From positions 1-64,000 of the forward strand of contig JAGDBO010000007.1 in assembly GCA_017959005.1 (NCBI GenBank): DNA of 64,000 nt. Direction: 5' to 3'. Shown here one piece after another: positions 25,531 through 33,615 of the stretch (within the stretch, counting starts at the first letter, position 1; each line of letters begins with the position of its first letter). Below the pieces are notes generated by a model. That model did not search any database. It saw nothing but the letters and a program-made list of their open reading frames with translations, and was not told the origin of the DNA. The position numbers and the translations under genes are program-made. This stretch comes from Bacteroidales bacterium. GTDB taxonomy: Bacteria > Bacteroidota > Bacteroidia > Bacteroidales > UBA932.

Positions 25531-26502
25531 ATGCCTGAAAAGAAAATTCAACTGCAGAATATTGATCCTATAGATATCTACGGTATCAATGACAAAATCA
25601 TAAACCACCTTTGCTCATACTTCCCATCTCTTAAGGTTACTCCAAGGGACACAACCATCAAGCTCAAAGGAACTTACAAGGATATAAACACCTTTGAAAA
25701 TGCAATAAACGCGCTTGCAAAAATTAAGATGAACAAGCGTCATCTAAATACGGATGATGTGGATTCCATCTTCCAGCCAACTCCCATTGCAAAGAAGAAG
25801 AACGAGCCGGAGGTTGTAACCAACAGTGCCGTTAAGGATATGATTGTTGTGGGCAACAACGGTAAGATGGTCTGTGCCAGAACAAAACACCAGAAGAAAC
25901 TGGTTAAGGATTTTGACACTCACGATTTGATTTTTGCACTGGGCCCGGCCGGAACAGGTAAAACCTACACCGCCATTGCCCTGGCTGTAAGAGCGTTACA
26001 GAATAAGCAGGTAAGACGTCTTATACTTACCCGTCCTGCAGTTGAAGCGGGAGAGAGGCTGGGATTCCTTCCTGGAGATGTAAAGGAGAAACTGGATCCA
26101 TACCTTCAACCTTTGTATGATGCACTCGGGGATATGATTGCTCCTCAGCGTCTTAAGACACTTATGGAGGAGGGCACAATTCAGATTGCTCCCCTTGCAT
26201 ATATGAGAGGCCGCACACTTGAGAGCGCCTTTGTTATTTTGGATGAGGCTCAGAACACCTCACTTGGTCAGCTTAAGATGTTCCTTACCAGAATGGGTAA
26301 CAACTCCAAGTTCATAGTTACCGGAGATATGACTCAGATAGACCTTCCCAACAAGGAAGATTCAGGTCTTGCAAAGGGAATTAAGATGTTGGGTAAAATA
26401 AGAGGGATAGCGGTAATAAACTTCGATACTGAAGATATTGTCCGCCATCCCCTCGTTAGCAAAATAGTCTCCGCCTTTGGTAAGGAGGAGACTGAATCTT
26501 AG
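25531..26502 (+). CDS. phoH: PhoH family ATPase
   Basis: This 323-residue cytosolic protein has an N-terminal PhoH-type region with a KH-like fold (about 10-90) and a P-loop ATPase core: Walker A GPAGTGKT (138-145), Walker B-like FVILDEAQNT, and VTGDMTQIDLP. PhoH proteins are linked to RNA metabolism and phosphate starvation in some bacteria. The gene follows the CapA-like gene with a 3-nt gap. Its TAG overlaps the TAA of the convergent amidohydrolase gene within TTAG (26499-26502). Confidence 0.95.
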   Translation: MPEKKIQLQNIDPIDIYGINDKIINHLCSYFPSLKVTPRDTTIKLKGTYKDINTFENAINALAKIKMNKRHLNTDDVDSIFQPTPIAKKKNEPEVVTNSAVKDMIVVGNNGKMVCARTKHQKKLVKDFDTHDLIFALGPAGTGKTYTAIALAVRALQNKQVRRLILTRPAVEAGERLGFLPGDVKEKLDPYLQPLYDALGDMIAPQRLKTLMEEGTIQIAPLAYMRGRTLESAFVILDEAQNTSLGQLKMFLTRMGNNSKFIVTGDMTQIDLPNKEDSGLAKGIKMLGKIRGIAVINFDTEDIVRHPLVSKIVSAFGKEETES

Positions 26503-28211
26503 ATTATTACGCCGGCAAGGTCACAGCCTGTGTACTTGCCGTCTTTGAGTTCGTGAGCACCGTTTACAAATATGTGGTCTATACCGATTGAGAACTGGTG
26601 AGGCTGGCCGTATGTTGCAACGTCTGCAATAGTCTTAGGGTCAAATACCAGTACATCCGCACAGTAACCCTCCTTCAAAAGTCCGCGGTCTTTAAGTTTC
26701 AACTGGCTGGCCGGCAGTGCACTGCACTTGTAGATAGCAGTCTGAAGATCACAGAATTTTTCATCTCTAACATACTTGCCCATATAGTTTGTGAAGGCTC
26801 CGTATGAACGAGGATGAGGTGCCTCCTGTCCCAATCTTCCCTCAGGAGAGTAAACGCTGCCGTCTGTAATTACCATAGCCAGAGGGTCATTGAGCAGAGT
26901 ACGCAGATTCTCCTCCTTCATTGCAAAGCCTGCCATGTTAACGTCAAGATCCTCACTCTTAAGCAGATACTTAATCATAGGCCACATATCCATTCCGGAA
27001 ATCTTGCAGCACTCATCCAGGAACTTGCCTGTATATTTCTCATTTCCAGGAGCAAAGCAAGCAGCAATCAGAATGCAGTGAGGGCCGCCCAGACGTTTAA
27101 CTCTGCCAAGTGCATACTCCTCAATTATCTTCTCCTCCGGAGGATTATCCAGTCTTGCCAGTATCTCCTTCTTTGAGCCCTGTCTCTGAGCCAGAGGGAT
27201 AAAGCAGTCAAGTCCGGTTGAGAATGCGGTGTATGGGTAGCGGTCAAAGTGAATATCCATTCCGCTCTTTTCTGCATCGTGAATCAACTTTAGCATACTC
27301 GGAACCTTATGCCAGTTGTTCTGGTTCTGAGCCTTAAGGTGAGAGATTTCCAATCTTGCGCCGGACTCTCTTGCCAGTGAAATTGCCTCAGCAATAGCCT
27401 CTTCCACTCTGTCATCCTCATTTCTCATATGGATTGCATAGAGGGCGTCATGCTTTGCAACAACCTTAAGCAGAGCAATGAACTCCTCAGTACGGCCGTA
27501 AGAACCAGGTGTGTACTCCAGTCCGAATGAGAGACCTACGGCTCCCATCTCCAACTGAGTCTCCAGAATGCGGCACATCTGTTTTAACTGATCCGGAGTT
27601 GCGGCAACGTCATTGTCTCCAACAACTATGTGACGGATATCTCCGTGGCCTACGTAACTTCCGTAGTTTATTCCTATTGTGTTCTTTCTCAGGGCGTCAT
27701 AGAAACCGTCTATGTTCTGCCAGAAAGGATAACCAAAGCGGGTGGTATTCTTGCGTGCTGCATACTCTTCATCTGAGAAAGGGAAAGGAGAGTAACCGCA
27801 GTTACCGCCAATATCTGTTGTGATACCCTGGTGAATCTTACTGTCTCCGAGCGGAGCCTCAAAGAGGTTGGTGTCTGTATGTCCGTGGATATCAATGAAT
27901 CCAGGGCTTACAACTCTGTCCGTTGCATCTACCCACTCTCGGCAGTTTTTACCAAGATTGCCTATTGCACGGATTCTTCCTCCTCTTATTCCCACATCCG
28001 CCTTTACCGGTGCCTTTATCTCACCGTTATAGACCAAACCGTTGGCAATGATTGTATCAAACTGATCTGTAGTGCTCCATCCCCTTTTTAATGAATTTTT
28101 TGCAAAGACTCCCGGTGCTGCGGCTGCCAAAGAAGCAGATGCTCCGACAAATACTGAGGCCTTAAGAAATTTTCTTCTGGAGATGATTTTAGAATTATCT
28201 TTCTCTTTCAT
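26499..28211 (-). CDS. D-aminoacylase-type amidohydrolase with Tat-like signal
   Basis: From ATG 28211 the protein has 570 residues. The N-terminus has SRRKFLK followed by a hydrophobic stretch ending in AAAAPGVFA, like a Tat signal peptide. The amidohydrolase core has GFIDIHGHTD (HxH), the cysteine of GGNCGYSPF, ISHLKAQ, and MVITDGSVYS, the set expected in N-acyl-D-amino-acid deacylases. It may hydrolyse N-acyl-D-amino acids or related amides outside the cytosol. The longer ATG at 28232 overlaps the minus-strand -7 element TATTTTTG, so the shorter start is preferred. Confidence 0.85.
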   Translation of the reverse strand: MKEKDNSKIISRRKFLKASVFVGASASLAAAAPGVFAKNSLKRGWSTTDQFDTIIANGLVYNGEIKAPVKADVGIRGGRIRAIGNLGKNCREWVDATDRVVSPGFIDIHGHTDTNLFEAPLGDSKIHQGITTDIGGNCGYSPFPFSDEEYAARKNTTRFGYPFWQNIDGFYDALRKNTIGINYGSYVGHGDIRHIVVGDNDVAATPDQLKQMCRILETQLEMGAVGLSFGLEYTPGSYGRTEEFIALLKVVAKHDALYAIHMRNEDDRVEEAIAEAISLARESGARLEISHLKAQNQNNWHKVPSMLKLIHDAEKSGMDIHFDRYPYTAFSTGLDCFIPLAQRQGSKKEILARLDNPPEEKIIEEYALGRVKRLGGPHCILIAACFAPGNEKYTGKFLDECCKISGMDMWPMIKYLLKSEDLDVNMAGFAMKEENLRTLLNDPLAMVITDGSVYSPEGRLGQEAPHPRSYGAFTNYMGKYVRDEKFCDLQTAIYKCSALPASQLKLKDRGLLKEGYCADVLVFDPKTIADVATYGQPHQFSIGIDHIFVNGAHELKDGKYTGCDLAGVII

Positions 28212-28229
28212 AACTATGAATTGTTTGCT

Positions 28230-28237
28230 CAAAAATA
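28230..28237 (-). promoter_or_regulatory. -7 element (TATTTTTG) for the amidohydrolase gene
   Basis: The minus strand reads TATTTTTG, 18 nt before ATG 28211, in the short gap after the ApbE stop codon. This argues for a separate transcript and against the ATG at 28232. Confidence 0.45.
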
Positions 28238-28241
28238 GTGA

Positions 28242-29252
28242 TTATTCGGTAAAGGTGTTCATCCCCTTACTGCTCCACACCTTGAGGGTATCGTTACTGT
28301 TGTAAATAAGCAGCGCCTCCACTCCCTCCTGCGCTTCAACGGCCTTAACCGCCTCATCCAACCCTATCACCATAAGGTAGGTTGCAAAAGCGTCCGCAAA
28401 GGTGGCGTTCTCCGCCACCACGGTGGCACTCAACAGGTTATGCTCTATGGGGAAGCCGGTCTTAGGATTAATTGAGTGGGAGATTTTCTTCCCCTCCTTC
28501 ATATAGAACTTGCGGTAATCTCCGCTGGTTACAAGCCCCTTGGAGGAGATTCTCACAATGGCCTGAATGGAGGCTCCCGGTACATTGTTGCCATCTATAG
28601 GTTTATCTATTCCCACGTTCCAAAGTTTGCCCTTTGGGTTGTGCCCTTTGGCATAAATCTCACCGCCCACCTCTACAAGAAAGTTCTCCATACCCATCGC
28701 GGAGAATTTGGCGGCAATATAGTCTGCAGTGTAGCCCTGCGCTATTGCATTGAAATTAAGGCGGCAGCGGGGGTCATCCTTAACTATCGAGAGGCTGTCC
28801 AAATGAAAATGCTCCATCCCTATAAAGCTCTTTACAGAGTCTATCTGTGAGAGGGTCACATCAACTCCGTTTTTAAAGCCGAATCCCCAAAGGTCAAAGA
28901 GAGGTGCTGCAGAGGGGTCAAAGATTCCGCCGGTTATTCGGTTCATCTTAAGGGAGGCTTTAAAGTTGTCAATGAAGATCAGGTCCAACTCTACCGGGCG
29001 GTTTTCATTGAAGGCGGTCAGAATGGAGTTGGGGTTGTAACCGCTAAGGGAGTGGTCTATCCGTTCCAGATAGAGTGCTACAGAATCACGCACTGCGGTA
29101 AAGGAGGAGTCTGATGAGACTTTGGGCTGAAAGACAATGTGATAAGTGGAGCCCTGGGTTACACCCTCCAAAGTGTAATACTCCCCCTCCCTGTTACAGC
29201 CCGTAAGGATTAAAAGGAGAAGCGTCAATCCTATAGCAAAATTTCTCGTCAT
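28242..29252 (-). CDS. apbE: FAD:protein FMN transferase ApbE
   Basis: The protein has 336 residues: a lipoprotein signal with lipobox LTGC (residues 16-19) and an ApbE domain with GVTQGSTYHI, YNPNSILTAF, LNFNAIAQGYTADYIA, and HSINPKTGFPIEH near the C-terminus. ApbE proteins attach FMN covalently to Thr residues of proteins such as NqrB/NqrC and Rnf subunits, on the outer face of the inner membrane. No nqr or rnf genes are in the window. It has its own -7 element at 29309-29316, and the amidohydrolase gene follows after a small gap with its own promoter. Confidence 0.92.
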   Translation of the reverse strand: MTRNFAIGLTLLLLILTGCNREGEYYTLEGVTQGSTYHIVFQPKVSSDSSFTAVRDSVALYLERIDHSLSGYNPNSILTAFNENRPVELDLIFIDNFKASLKMNRITGGIFDPSAAPLFDLWGFGFKNGVDVTLSQIDSVKSFIGMEHFHLDSLSIVKDDPRCRLNFNAIAQGYTADYIAAKFSAMGMENFLVEVGGEIYAKGHNPKGKLWNVGIDKPIDGNNVPGASIQAIVRISSKGLVTSGDYRKFYMKEGKKISHSINPKTGFPIEHNLLSATVVAENATFADAFATYLMVIGLDEAVKAVEAQEGVEALLIYNSNDTLKVWSSKGMNTFTE

Positions 29253-29308
29253 AGCGCTTTAAAGAGGCTCCGGTGGCACGATTTTAGTTGATTTTGCCCC
29301 TCGGACAA

Positions 29309-29316
29309 CAAATATA
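29309..29316 (-). promoter_or_regulatory. -7 element (TATATTTG) for apbE
   Basis: The minus strand reads TATATTTG, 56 nt before the ApbE ATG, in the divergent gap shared with the FISUMP lipoprotein gene. Confidence 0.5.
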
Positions 29317-29338
29317 ACAATTGTTGAATCAAAAATTG

Positions 29339-29346
29339 TAAATTTG
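29339..29346 (+). promoter_or_regulatory. -7 element (TAAATTTG) for the FISUMP-LemA-TPM operon
   Basis: TAAATTTG lies 22 nt before the lipoprotein ATG. TTG triplets occur upstream, but at shorter than usual spacing. Confidence 0.55.
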
Positions 29347-29368
29347 CACGATAGATAATTATTGAAGG

Positions 29369-30376
29369 ATGAAGAAAATTGTCAGAATTGCCTGCGGAGT
29401 TGCTATGGCCGCACTTGTTATTTCCGGCTGTCACAAGAAGGATGAGTTGAAGGAGTATATGGAGGGACTTTTGGAACCGAATATGAAGCCTTATGCAGTT
29501 TGCGGTACCGCAGTTCCGGGTTATACGGGTGGAATTATAACACCGTCTTCCGGTGTAACATACTATTGGTTGGACAACGTCAGAGCAGATACCAACTGGG
29601 TTGGAGAGGGAAGAACCTTCTGGTGGGTTGTTCCGGACTCATTAGGTAAGTTTGCAGTTACAGAGTATGCAACCGCAGATGGCTATTACCAAGACTCTTA
29701 CACCTCATATGTAACTTCAATTGCTCCATGGCTCGGAGGTTCTCTTCAGGGCATTCCTCAGCCTAAGGACTCCATTCAGGACCCTAGAGACGAGCAGTGG
29801 TACTATGTTAAAGAGATTGGAAACCTCATCTGGTTTACTGAGAACCTCAACTGGTACGGCAGCGGCAGCGGTTATTGCAAGGCAGATGATATAGGTTACG
29901 TTGTAGGACGTCTTTACACCTGGAAGGAGGCTACCGGCGGAGTGAGCGCTACGGGACTTGGAAACGGACCTCAGGGAGCCTGCCCTGCAGGATGGAGAGT
30001 TCCAACCAACGAGGATTGGGAAGATCTGGCAAAGGCTGCTACCGGAGAAGAGCACCCATTCCTGGGAATATGGAACAACGTAGGTGATTACGTTACGGTA
30101 GATGCAACCTTCAACGGAGACAGAATCTGGCCTTTCAGCATTAAGACAAATCATAAGAACAGCGTTGAGTTCAATGCTTTGGCGGGCGGAATGAGCCTTG
30201 GTAAACACAGTAATTTTGAGGGATTTATGTCCCACGGCTATTTCTGGAGCGCAACTGAGAAAGATTCAAATAAAGCATACTATAGATATCTCTACTATGA
30301 CCTTCCGGATTTCCCGTTCGGAGATACGGACAAGGAGAATGTGGGATTCTCTGTAAGATGTGTGAAGAAAAAATAA
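29369..30376 (+). CDS. FISUMP-domain lipoprotein
   Basis: The protein has 335 residues. A lipoprotein signal (lipobox VISGC, Cys21) leads into a domain resembling the Fibrobacter succinogenes major paralogous (FISUMP) family: WYYVKEIGNLIWFTENLNW, then CPAGWRVPTNEDWEDL, then GYFWSATEKDS and a terminal VGFSVRCVKK. These are exported surface or secreted proteins of unknown exact function. It is the first gene of a run, with LemA starting 20 nt after its end. Confidence 0.85.
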   Translation: MKKIVRIACGVAMAALVISGCHKKDELKEYMEGLLEPNMKPYAVCGTAVPGYTGGIITPSSGVTYYWLDNVRADTNWVGEGRTFWWVVPDSLGKFAVTEYATADGYYQDSYTSYVTSIAPWLGGSLQGIPQPKDSIQDPRDEQWYYVKEIGNLIWFTENLNWYGSGSGYCKADDIGYVVGRLYTWKEATGGVSATGLGNGPQGACPAGWRVPTNEDWEDLAKAATGEEHPFLGIWNNVGDYVTVDATFNGDRIWPFSIKTNHKNSVEFNALAGGMSLGKHSNFEGFMSHGYFWSATEKDSNKAYYRYLYYDLPDFPFGDTDKENVGFSVRCVKKK

Positions 30377-30396
30377 TAACCTAAAAAATAAAAGTC

Positions 30397-30978
30397 ATGA
30401 AAAAGTTATCAGGAGGAGTAATTATTTTAATCGTACTGGCCATCATTGTAATGTGGGGAATTGGCAAGTACAACGGAATGGTAAAAGAGCAGCAGAAAGT
30501 TGAGAAGGCTTGGGGAGACGTTGAGGCTCAGTATCAGAGAAGAGCAGACCTTATTCCTAATCTTGTTGAGACGGTTAAGGGATATGCATCTCATGAGAAT
30601 CAGACCCTTCAGGATGTTGTAAATGCAAGAGCAAAAGCAACTTCCATCACTGTAGATATTAACGATGAGGCTTCATTGAAGAAGTTCCAGGATGCTCAGG
30701 GAGAACTCTCCCAGGCATTGGGACGTTTGATTGCAGTAAGCGAGAGCTATCCGGATTTGAAGGCAAACCAGAACTTTTTGGAACTGCAGAGCCAGCTTGA
30801 GGGTACCGAGAACCGCATCACCACAGCTCGCAACGCTTTCAACGAGGCTGCAAGAAGCTATAACACAGGCATTATGACCTTCCCTTCAAATATCATTGCA
30901 AATATGTTCGGCTTCAAGAGCAAGGCATACTTTGCATCTAAAGAGGGTGCAGATGTTGCACCTGAGGTGAAGTTCTAA
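30397..30978 (+). CDS. lemA: LemA family protein
   Basis: This 193-residue protein has one N-terminal helix (about 6-24) and a long helical LemA domain. YNGMVKEQQKVEKAWGDVEAQYQRRADLIPNLVETVKGYA is the family hallmark (shown here in part: RRADLIPNLVETVKGYA), and NRITTARNAFNEAARSYN is typical near the end. LemA proteins face the outside of the inner membrane. Their function is unclear; they commonly neighbour TPM-domain proteins, as they do here, with the first TPM gene starting 1 nt downstream. Confidence 0.95.
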   Translation: MKKLSGGVIILIVLAIIVMWGIGKYNGMVKEQQKVEKAWGDVEAQYQRRADLIPNLVETVKGYASHENQTLQDVVNARAKATSITVDINDEASLKKFQDAQGELSQALGRLIAVSESYPDLKANQNFLELQSQLEGTENRITTARNAFNEAARSYNTGIMTFPSNIIANMFGFKSKAYFASKEGADVAPEVKF

Positions 30979-30979
30979 T

Positions 30980-31423
30980 ATGCTCTTCAGACGTAAGATT
31001 CTAAAAAGAAGCGAAGAACGGAAGATTGTCTCCGCCATCAAAAAGGCGGAGAAGAATACTTCCGGAGAGATTCGCGTACACGTTGAGACCGAGTGTGAGG
31101 GCGAAGATCCTATTGCACGTGCCATATTCATTTTCAATGCAATAGGAATGTTTAACACCGCCCAAAGAAACGGAGTCTTAATCTATGTCTCTCTAAAATC
31201 CAGAATGTTTGCAATCATAGGAGACGTTGGAATCAACAATGTCATTCCGGAAAACTTCTGGGATTCAATTAAGGAGAAGATGAAAAAGAACTTCATCTCA
31301 GGAGAGATTATAGGAGGTATTGAGACTGCGGTTTTGGAAACCGGAGAACTTTTGAAGGAGAAGTTCCCTTATCAGACAGATGACGTAAACGAACAGCCGG
31401 ATGAGATTTCATATGGGAAATAG
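30980..31423 (+). CDS. TPM-domain protein (small)
   Basis: This 147-residue protein contains a TPM-type (TLP18.3/Psb32/MOLO-1) domain: IVSAIKKAEKNTSGEIRVHVE at the start and GVLIYVSLKSRMFAIIGDVGIN in the middle. It lacks a signal peptide and a clear membrane helix, so it may be cytosolic or peripheral. It is the middle gene of the LemA-TPM-TPM trio and overlaps the next gene. The function of this trio is not established. Confidence 0.88.
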   Translation: MLFRRKILKRSEERKIVSAIKKAEKNTSGEIRVHVETECEGEDPIARAIFIFNAIGMFNTAQRNGVLIYVSLKSRMFAIIGDVGINNVIPENFWDSIKEKMKKNFISGEIIGGIETAVLETGELLKEKFPYQTDDVNEQPDEISYGK

Positions 31424-32486
31424 AGTAAGAAATTTTCTGCTTTGCCTGGTTATCTCCTGCATATCTGCAGGTTATGCGGCTGCACAGAACACCGTAATTC
31501 CGGGTGGAAAGATTCTGCAGGAGTTCAACCCTATGAATCAGAAGAGGTTGGATTCTCTCAACCAGATTTCACGTCTGGCCGCAGAGCGCACTCTGCAGGA
31601 TGCCGTTAAGAGAAGCGAGAGCGGACAGGTGACAGAGACCTCCTGGGGAAGTGCCTTACCTACACAGAATTACGTTCCCGTTTCAGATGAGTGTCTTAAG
31701 AATGCGGAGCAGGCTTTAAAGAATGCGAGAGAGATTGGCGGAACCATACCGTCACAGCCAAATCCGCCTCATCTGGTTAACGACTTTACCGGTATTCTTA
31801 CCCAGGAGCAGCAGGATCTTCTGACCATACGTTGCAACGAATTTGCAAACAAGACCTCCAACCAGGTAGCAATTGTCATCCTTCCAACCCTTTACGGTCT
31901 TACCAGAAGTGAGGCCGCTCTTAAGATTGGAAGAGAGTGGGGAGTTGGACAGAAGAGTCTGGATAACGGAGTTGTACTGCTTGTAAAACCTAAGGTTGCA
32001 GATGAGGGAGGAGAGGTATTCATTGCTGTTGGTACCGGCTTACAATCTGTTCTTACAGATGCCTTTACAAAGAGAATCGTAGAACTGAGAATCATTCCGG
32101 CATTTAAGAATAATGACTACTACAACGGAATAAATGATGCGCTCAACATCATATTCCCTGTAGCCAGCGGAGAGATCTCATCAGACGAGTTTGCAAACAA
32201 GGAGGAGGGTGATGACCTGTTCATCTTCAAGTTCCTCCTTATGCTCTTTATCATCTGGCTCATACTGCGCAGACATAAGAGAAACAACAATATGGGAAGC
32301 GGCAACCATAGGGTGAGCGACTTCACAACCGGCTATGTAGCAGGCAATATGGCAAGTTCTCTCTCCAGAGGAGGATTTGGAAGAAGCAGTGGCGGAAGCA
32401 GTTGGGGAGGCGGCGGACTCGGCGGCGGATTCGGCGGCTTTGGAGGAGGTGGCTTCTCCGGAGGCGGTGCCGGCGGTAGTTGGTAA
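31413..32486 (+). CDS. TPM-domain membrane protein with Gly-rich tail
   Basis: From ATG 31413 the protein has 357 residues: a signal peptide (about 1-23), a low-complexity linker, a TPM domain (about 115-250) with LVNDFTGILTQEQQDLL and GVVLLVKPK, one transmembrane helix (about 270-287, FKFLLMLFIIWLILRR), and a Gly/Ser-rich C-terminus that is typical of this family. The alternative ATG at 31401 adds four residues before the signal peptide. It overlaps the previous TPM gene by 11 nt. The protein is probably periplasmic and anchored to the inner membrane. Confidence 0.88.
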   Translation: MGNRVRNFLLCLVISCISAGYAAAQNTVIPGGKILQEFNPMNQKRLDSLNQISRLAAERTLQDAVKRSESGQVTETSWGSALPTQNYVPVSDECLKNAEQALKNAREIGGTIPSQPNPPHLVNDFTGILTQEQQDLLTIRCNEFANKTSNQVAIVILPTLYGLTRSEAALKIGREWGVGQKSLDNGVVLLVKPKVADEGGEVFIAVGTGLQSVLTDAFTKRIVELRIIPAFKNNDYYNGINDALNIIFPVASGEISSDEFANKEEGDDLFIFKFLLMLFIIWLILRRHKRNNNMGSGNHRVSDFTTGYVAGNMASSLSRGGFGRSSGGSSWGGGGLGGGFGGFGGGGFSGGGAGGSW

Positions 32487-32515
32487 CAAATTGATATAAT
32501 TTGAGTTAAATCTAT

Positions 32516-33596
32516 ATGGAGAACTTTAAGGAACGCCTGGCTGCGTTAAGGAGGTCTCTTTGACTATGACGGTAAGGTCCGTCAAATAGCTGAACAGGAG
32601 AAAGTTGCAGCCTCCCCGGGGTTTTGGGATAACGCCAGGGAGGCTGAGGCTTTTGTAAAAAAGCTATCGGGATTAAAATATTGGGTTCGCCAATTGGATT
32701 CACTCTCAAGCGGTTGGGAAGACCTGCAGGTTCTCAGGGAGATGGAGGCTTCTCAGGAGGAGATTGCTCAGGCAGAGAGTGAACTTGAGAAAAATCTGGA
32801 AGACATAGAGTTTAAGAGCATGCTCTCTCAGGAGGGAGACAATCTGGGTGCGTTGGTTAAGATAAACTCCGGCGCAGGCGGAACCGAGTCAAATGACTGG
32901 AGTTCAATGCTTATGAGAATGTACTCAAGGTGGGGTGAGAGAAACGGTTACAAGGTTACCGTTACAGATTTGCTGGAGGGAGATGAGGCGGGAATAAAGT
33001 CTGCAACTCTGCAGATTGAGGGAGATTACGCATACGGTTATCTTAAAGCGGAGAACGGCGTTCACCGCCTGGTGAGAATTTCACCTTACAACGCTCAGGG
33101 GAAAAGGCAGACAACCTTCTCCTCTGTCTTTGTCTATCCACTTGTAGATGAGAGTATTGAGATAGTGATAAACCCTGCGGATCTGGAGTGGGATACTTTC
33201 CGCTCTTCAGGTGCCGGCGGGCAGAACGTCAACAAAGTTGAGACGGGTGTAAGAGTTAAGCACATCCCTACCGGAATAGTTGTAGAGAATACTGAGACCC
33301 GCTCGCAACTGGATAACCGCCAGAACGCTCTGAGAATATTGAAGTCTCACCTCTATGAACTGGAACTCCAGAAGAAGAGGGAGAAGCAGGCGGAACTTGA
33401 GGGGCAGAAGAAGAGAATTGAGTGGGGAAGCCAGATAAGAAGTTATGTACTGCACCCTTACAAGATGGTAAAAGACCTCAGGACAGGTTATGAAACCGCA
33501 GATACTCAAGGAGTTCTGGACGGAGATCTGAACGAGTTCATGAAGGCCTTTTTAATGGGTGTAAAACGCGGAGACAAAGAGATTGATTTGGAATAA
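32516..33596 (+). CDS. prfB: Peptide chain release factor 2, made by programmed +1 frameshift
   Basis: The gene starts at ATG 32516. After 15 codons, ending in CTT, an in-frame TGA (32561-32563) is bypassed by a +1 shift into the frame that ends at 33596, giving about 359 residues. RF2 recognises UGA and UAA; low RF2 lets the ribosome shift, so the gene regulates itself. Visible RF2 features are the GGQ motif in SSGAGGQNVNKVETG and the anticodon-like tripeptide, which here reads SPY (in RISPYNAQG) instead of the usual SPF. It lies 29 nt after the TPM gene. Confidence 0.96.
32549..32564 (+). promoter_or_regulatory. RF2 programmed +1 frameshift site
   Basis: An internal Shine-Dalgarno-like AGGAGG (32549-32554), a 3-nt spacer and the slippery CTT-TGA-C (32558-32564) reproduce the canonical RF2 recoding signal with the standard spacing. 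Confidence 0.95.
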
Positions 33597-33615
33597 GTAA
33601 ACAAATAATATAGTT

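Noticed and set aside
28212..28232. Amidohydrolase start at ATG 28232
   Set aside because: The ATG overlaps the -7 element (28230-28237); ATG 28211 follows it and keeps the whole Tat-like signal.
32181..32489. Minus-strand Ala/Ser-rich ORF of 102 residues
   Set aside because: It mirrors the Gly/Ser-rich tail of the TPM protein; a compositional shadow.
32694..33596. prfB starting at 32694 as an independent 300-residue ORF
   Set aside because: The RF2 N-terminal domain is encoded upstream and joined by the +1 frameshift at 32558-32564.
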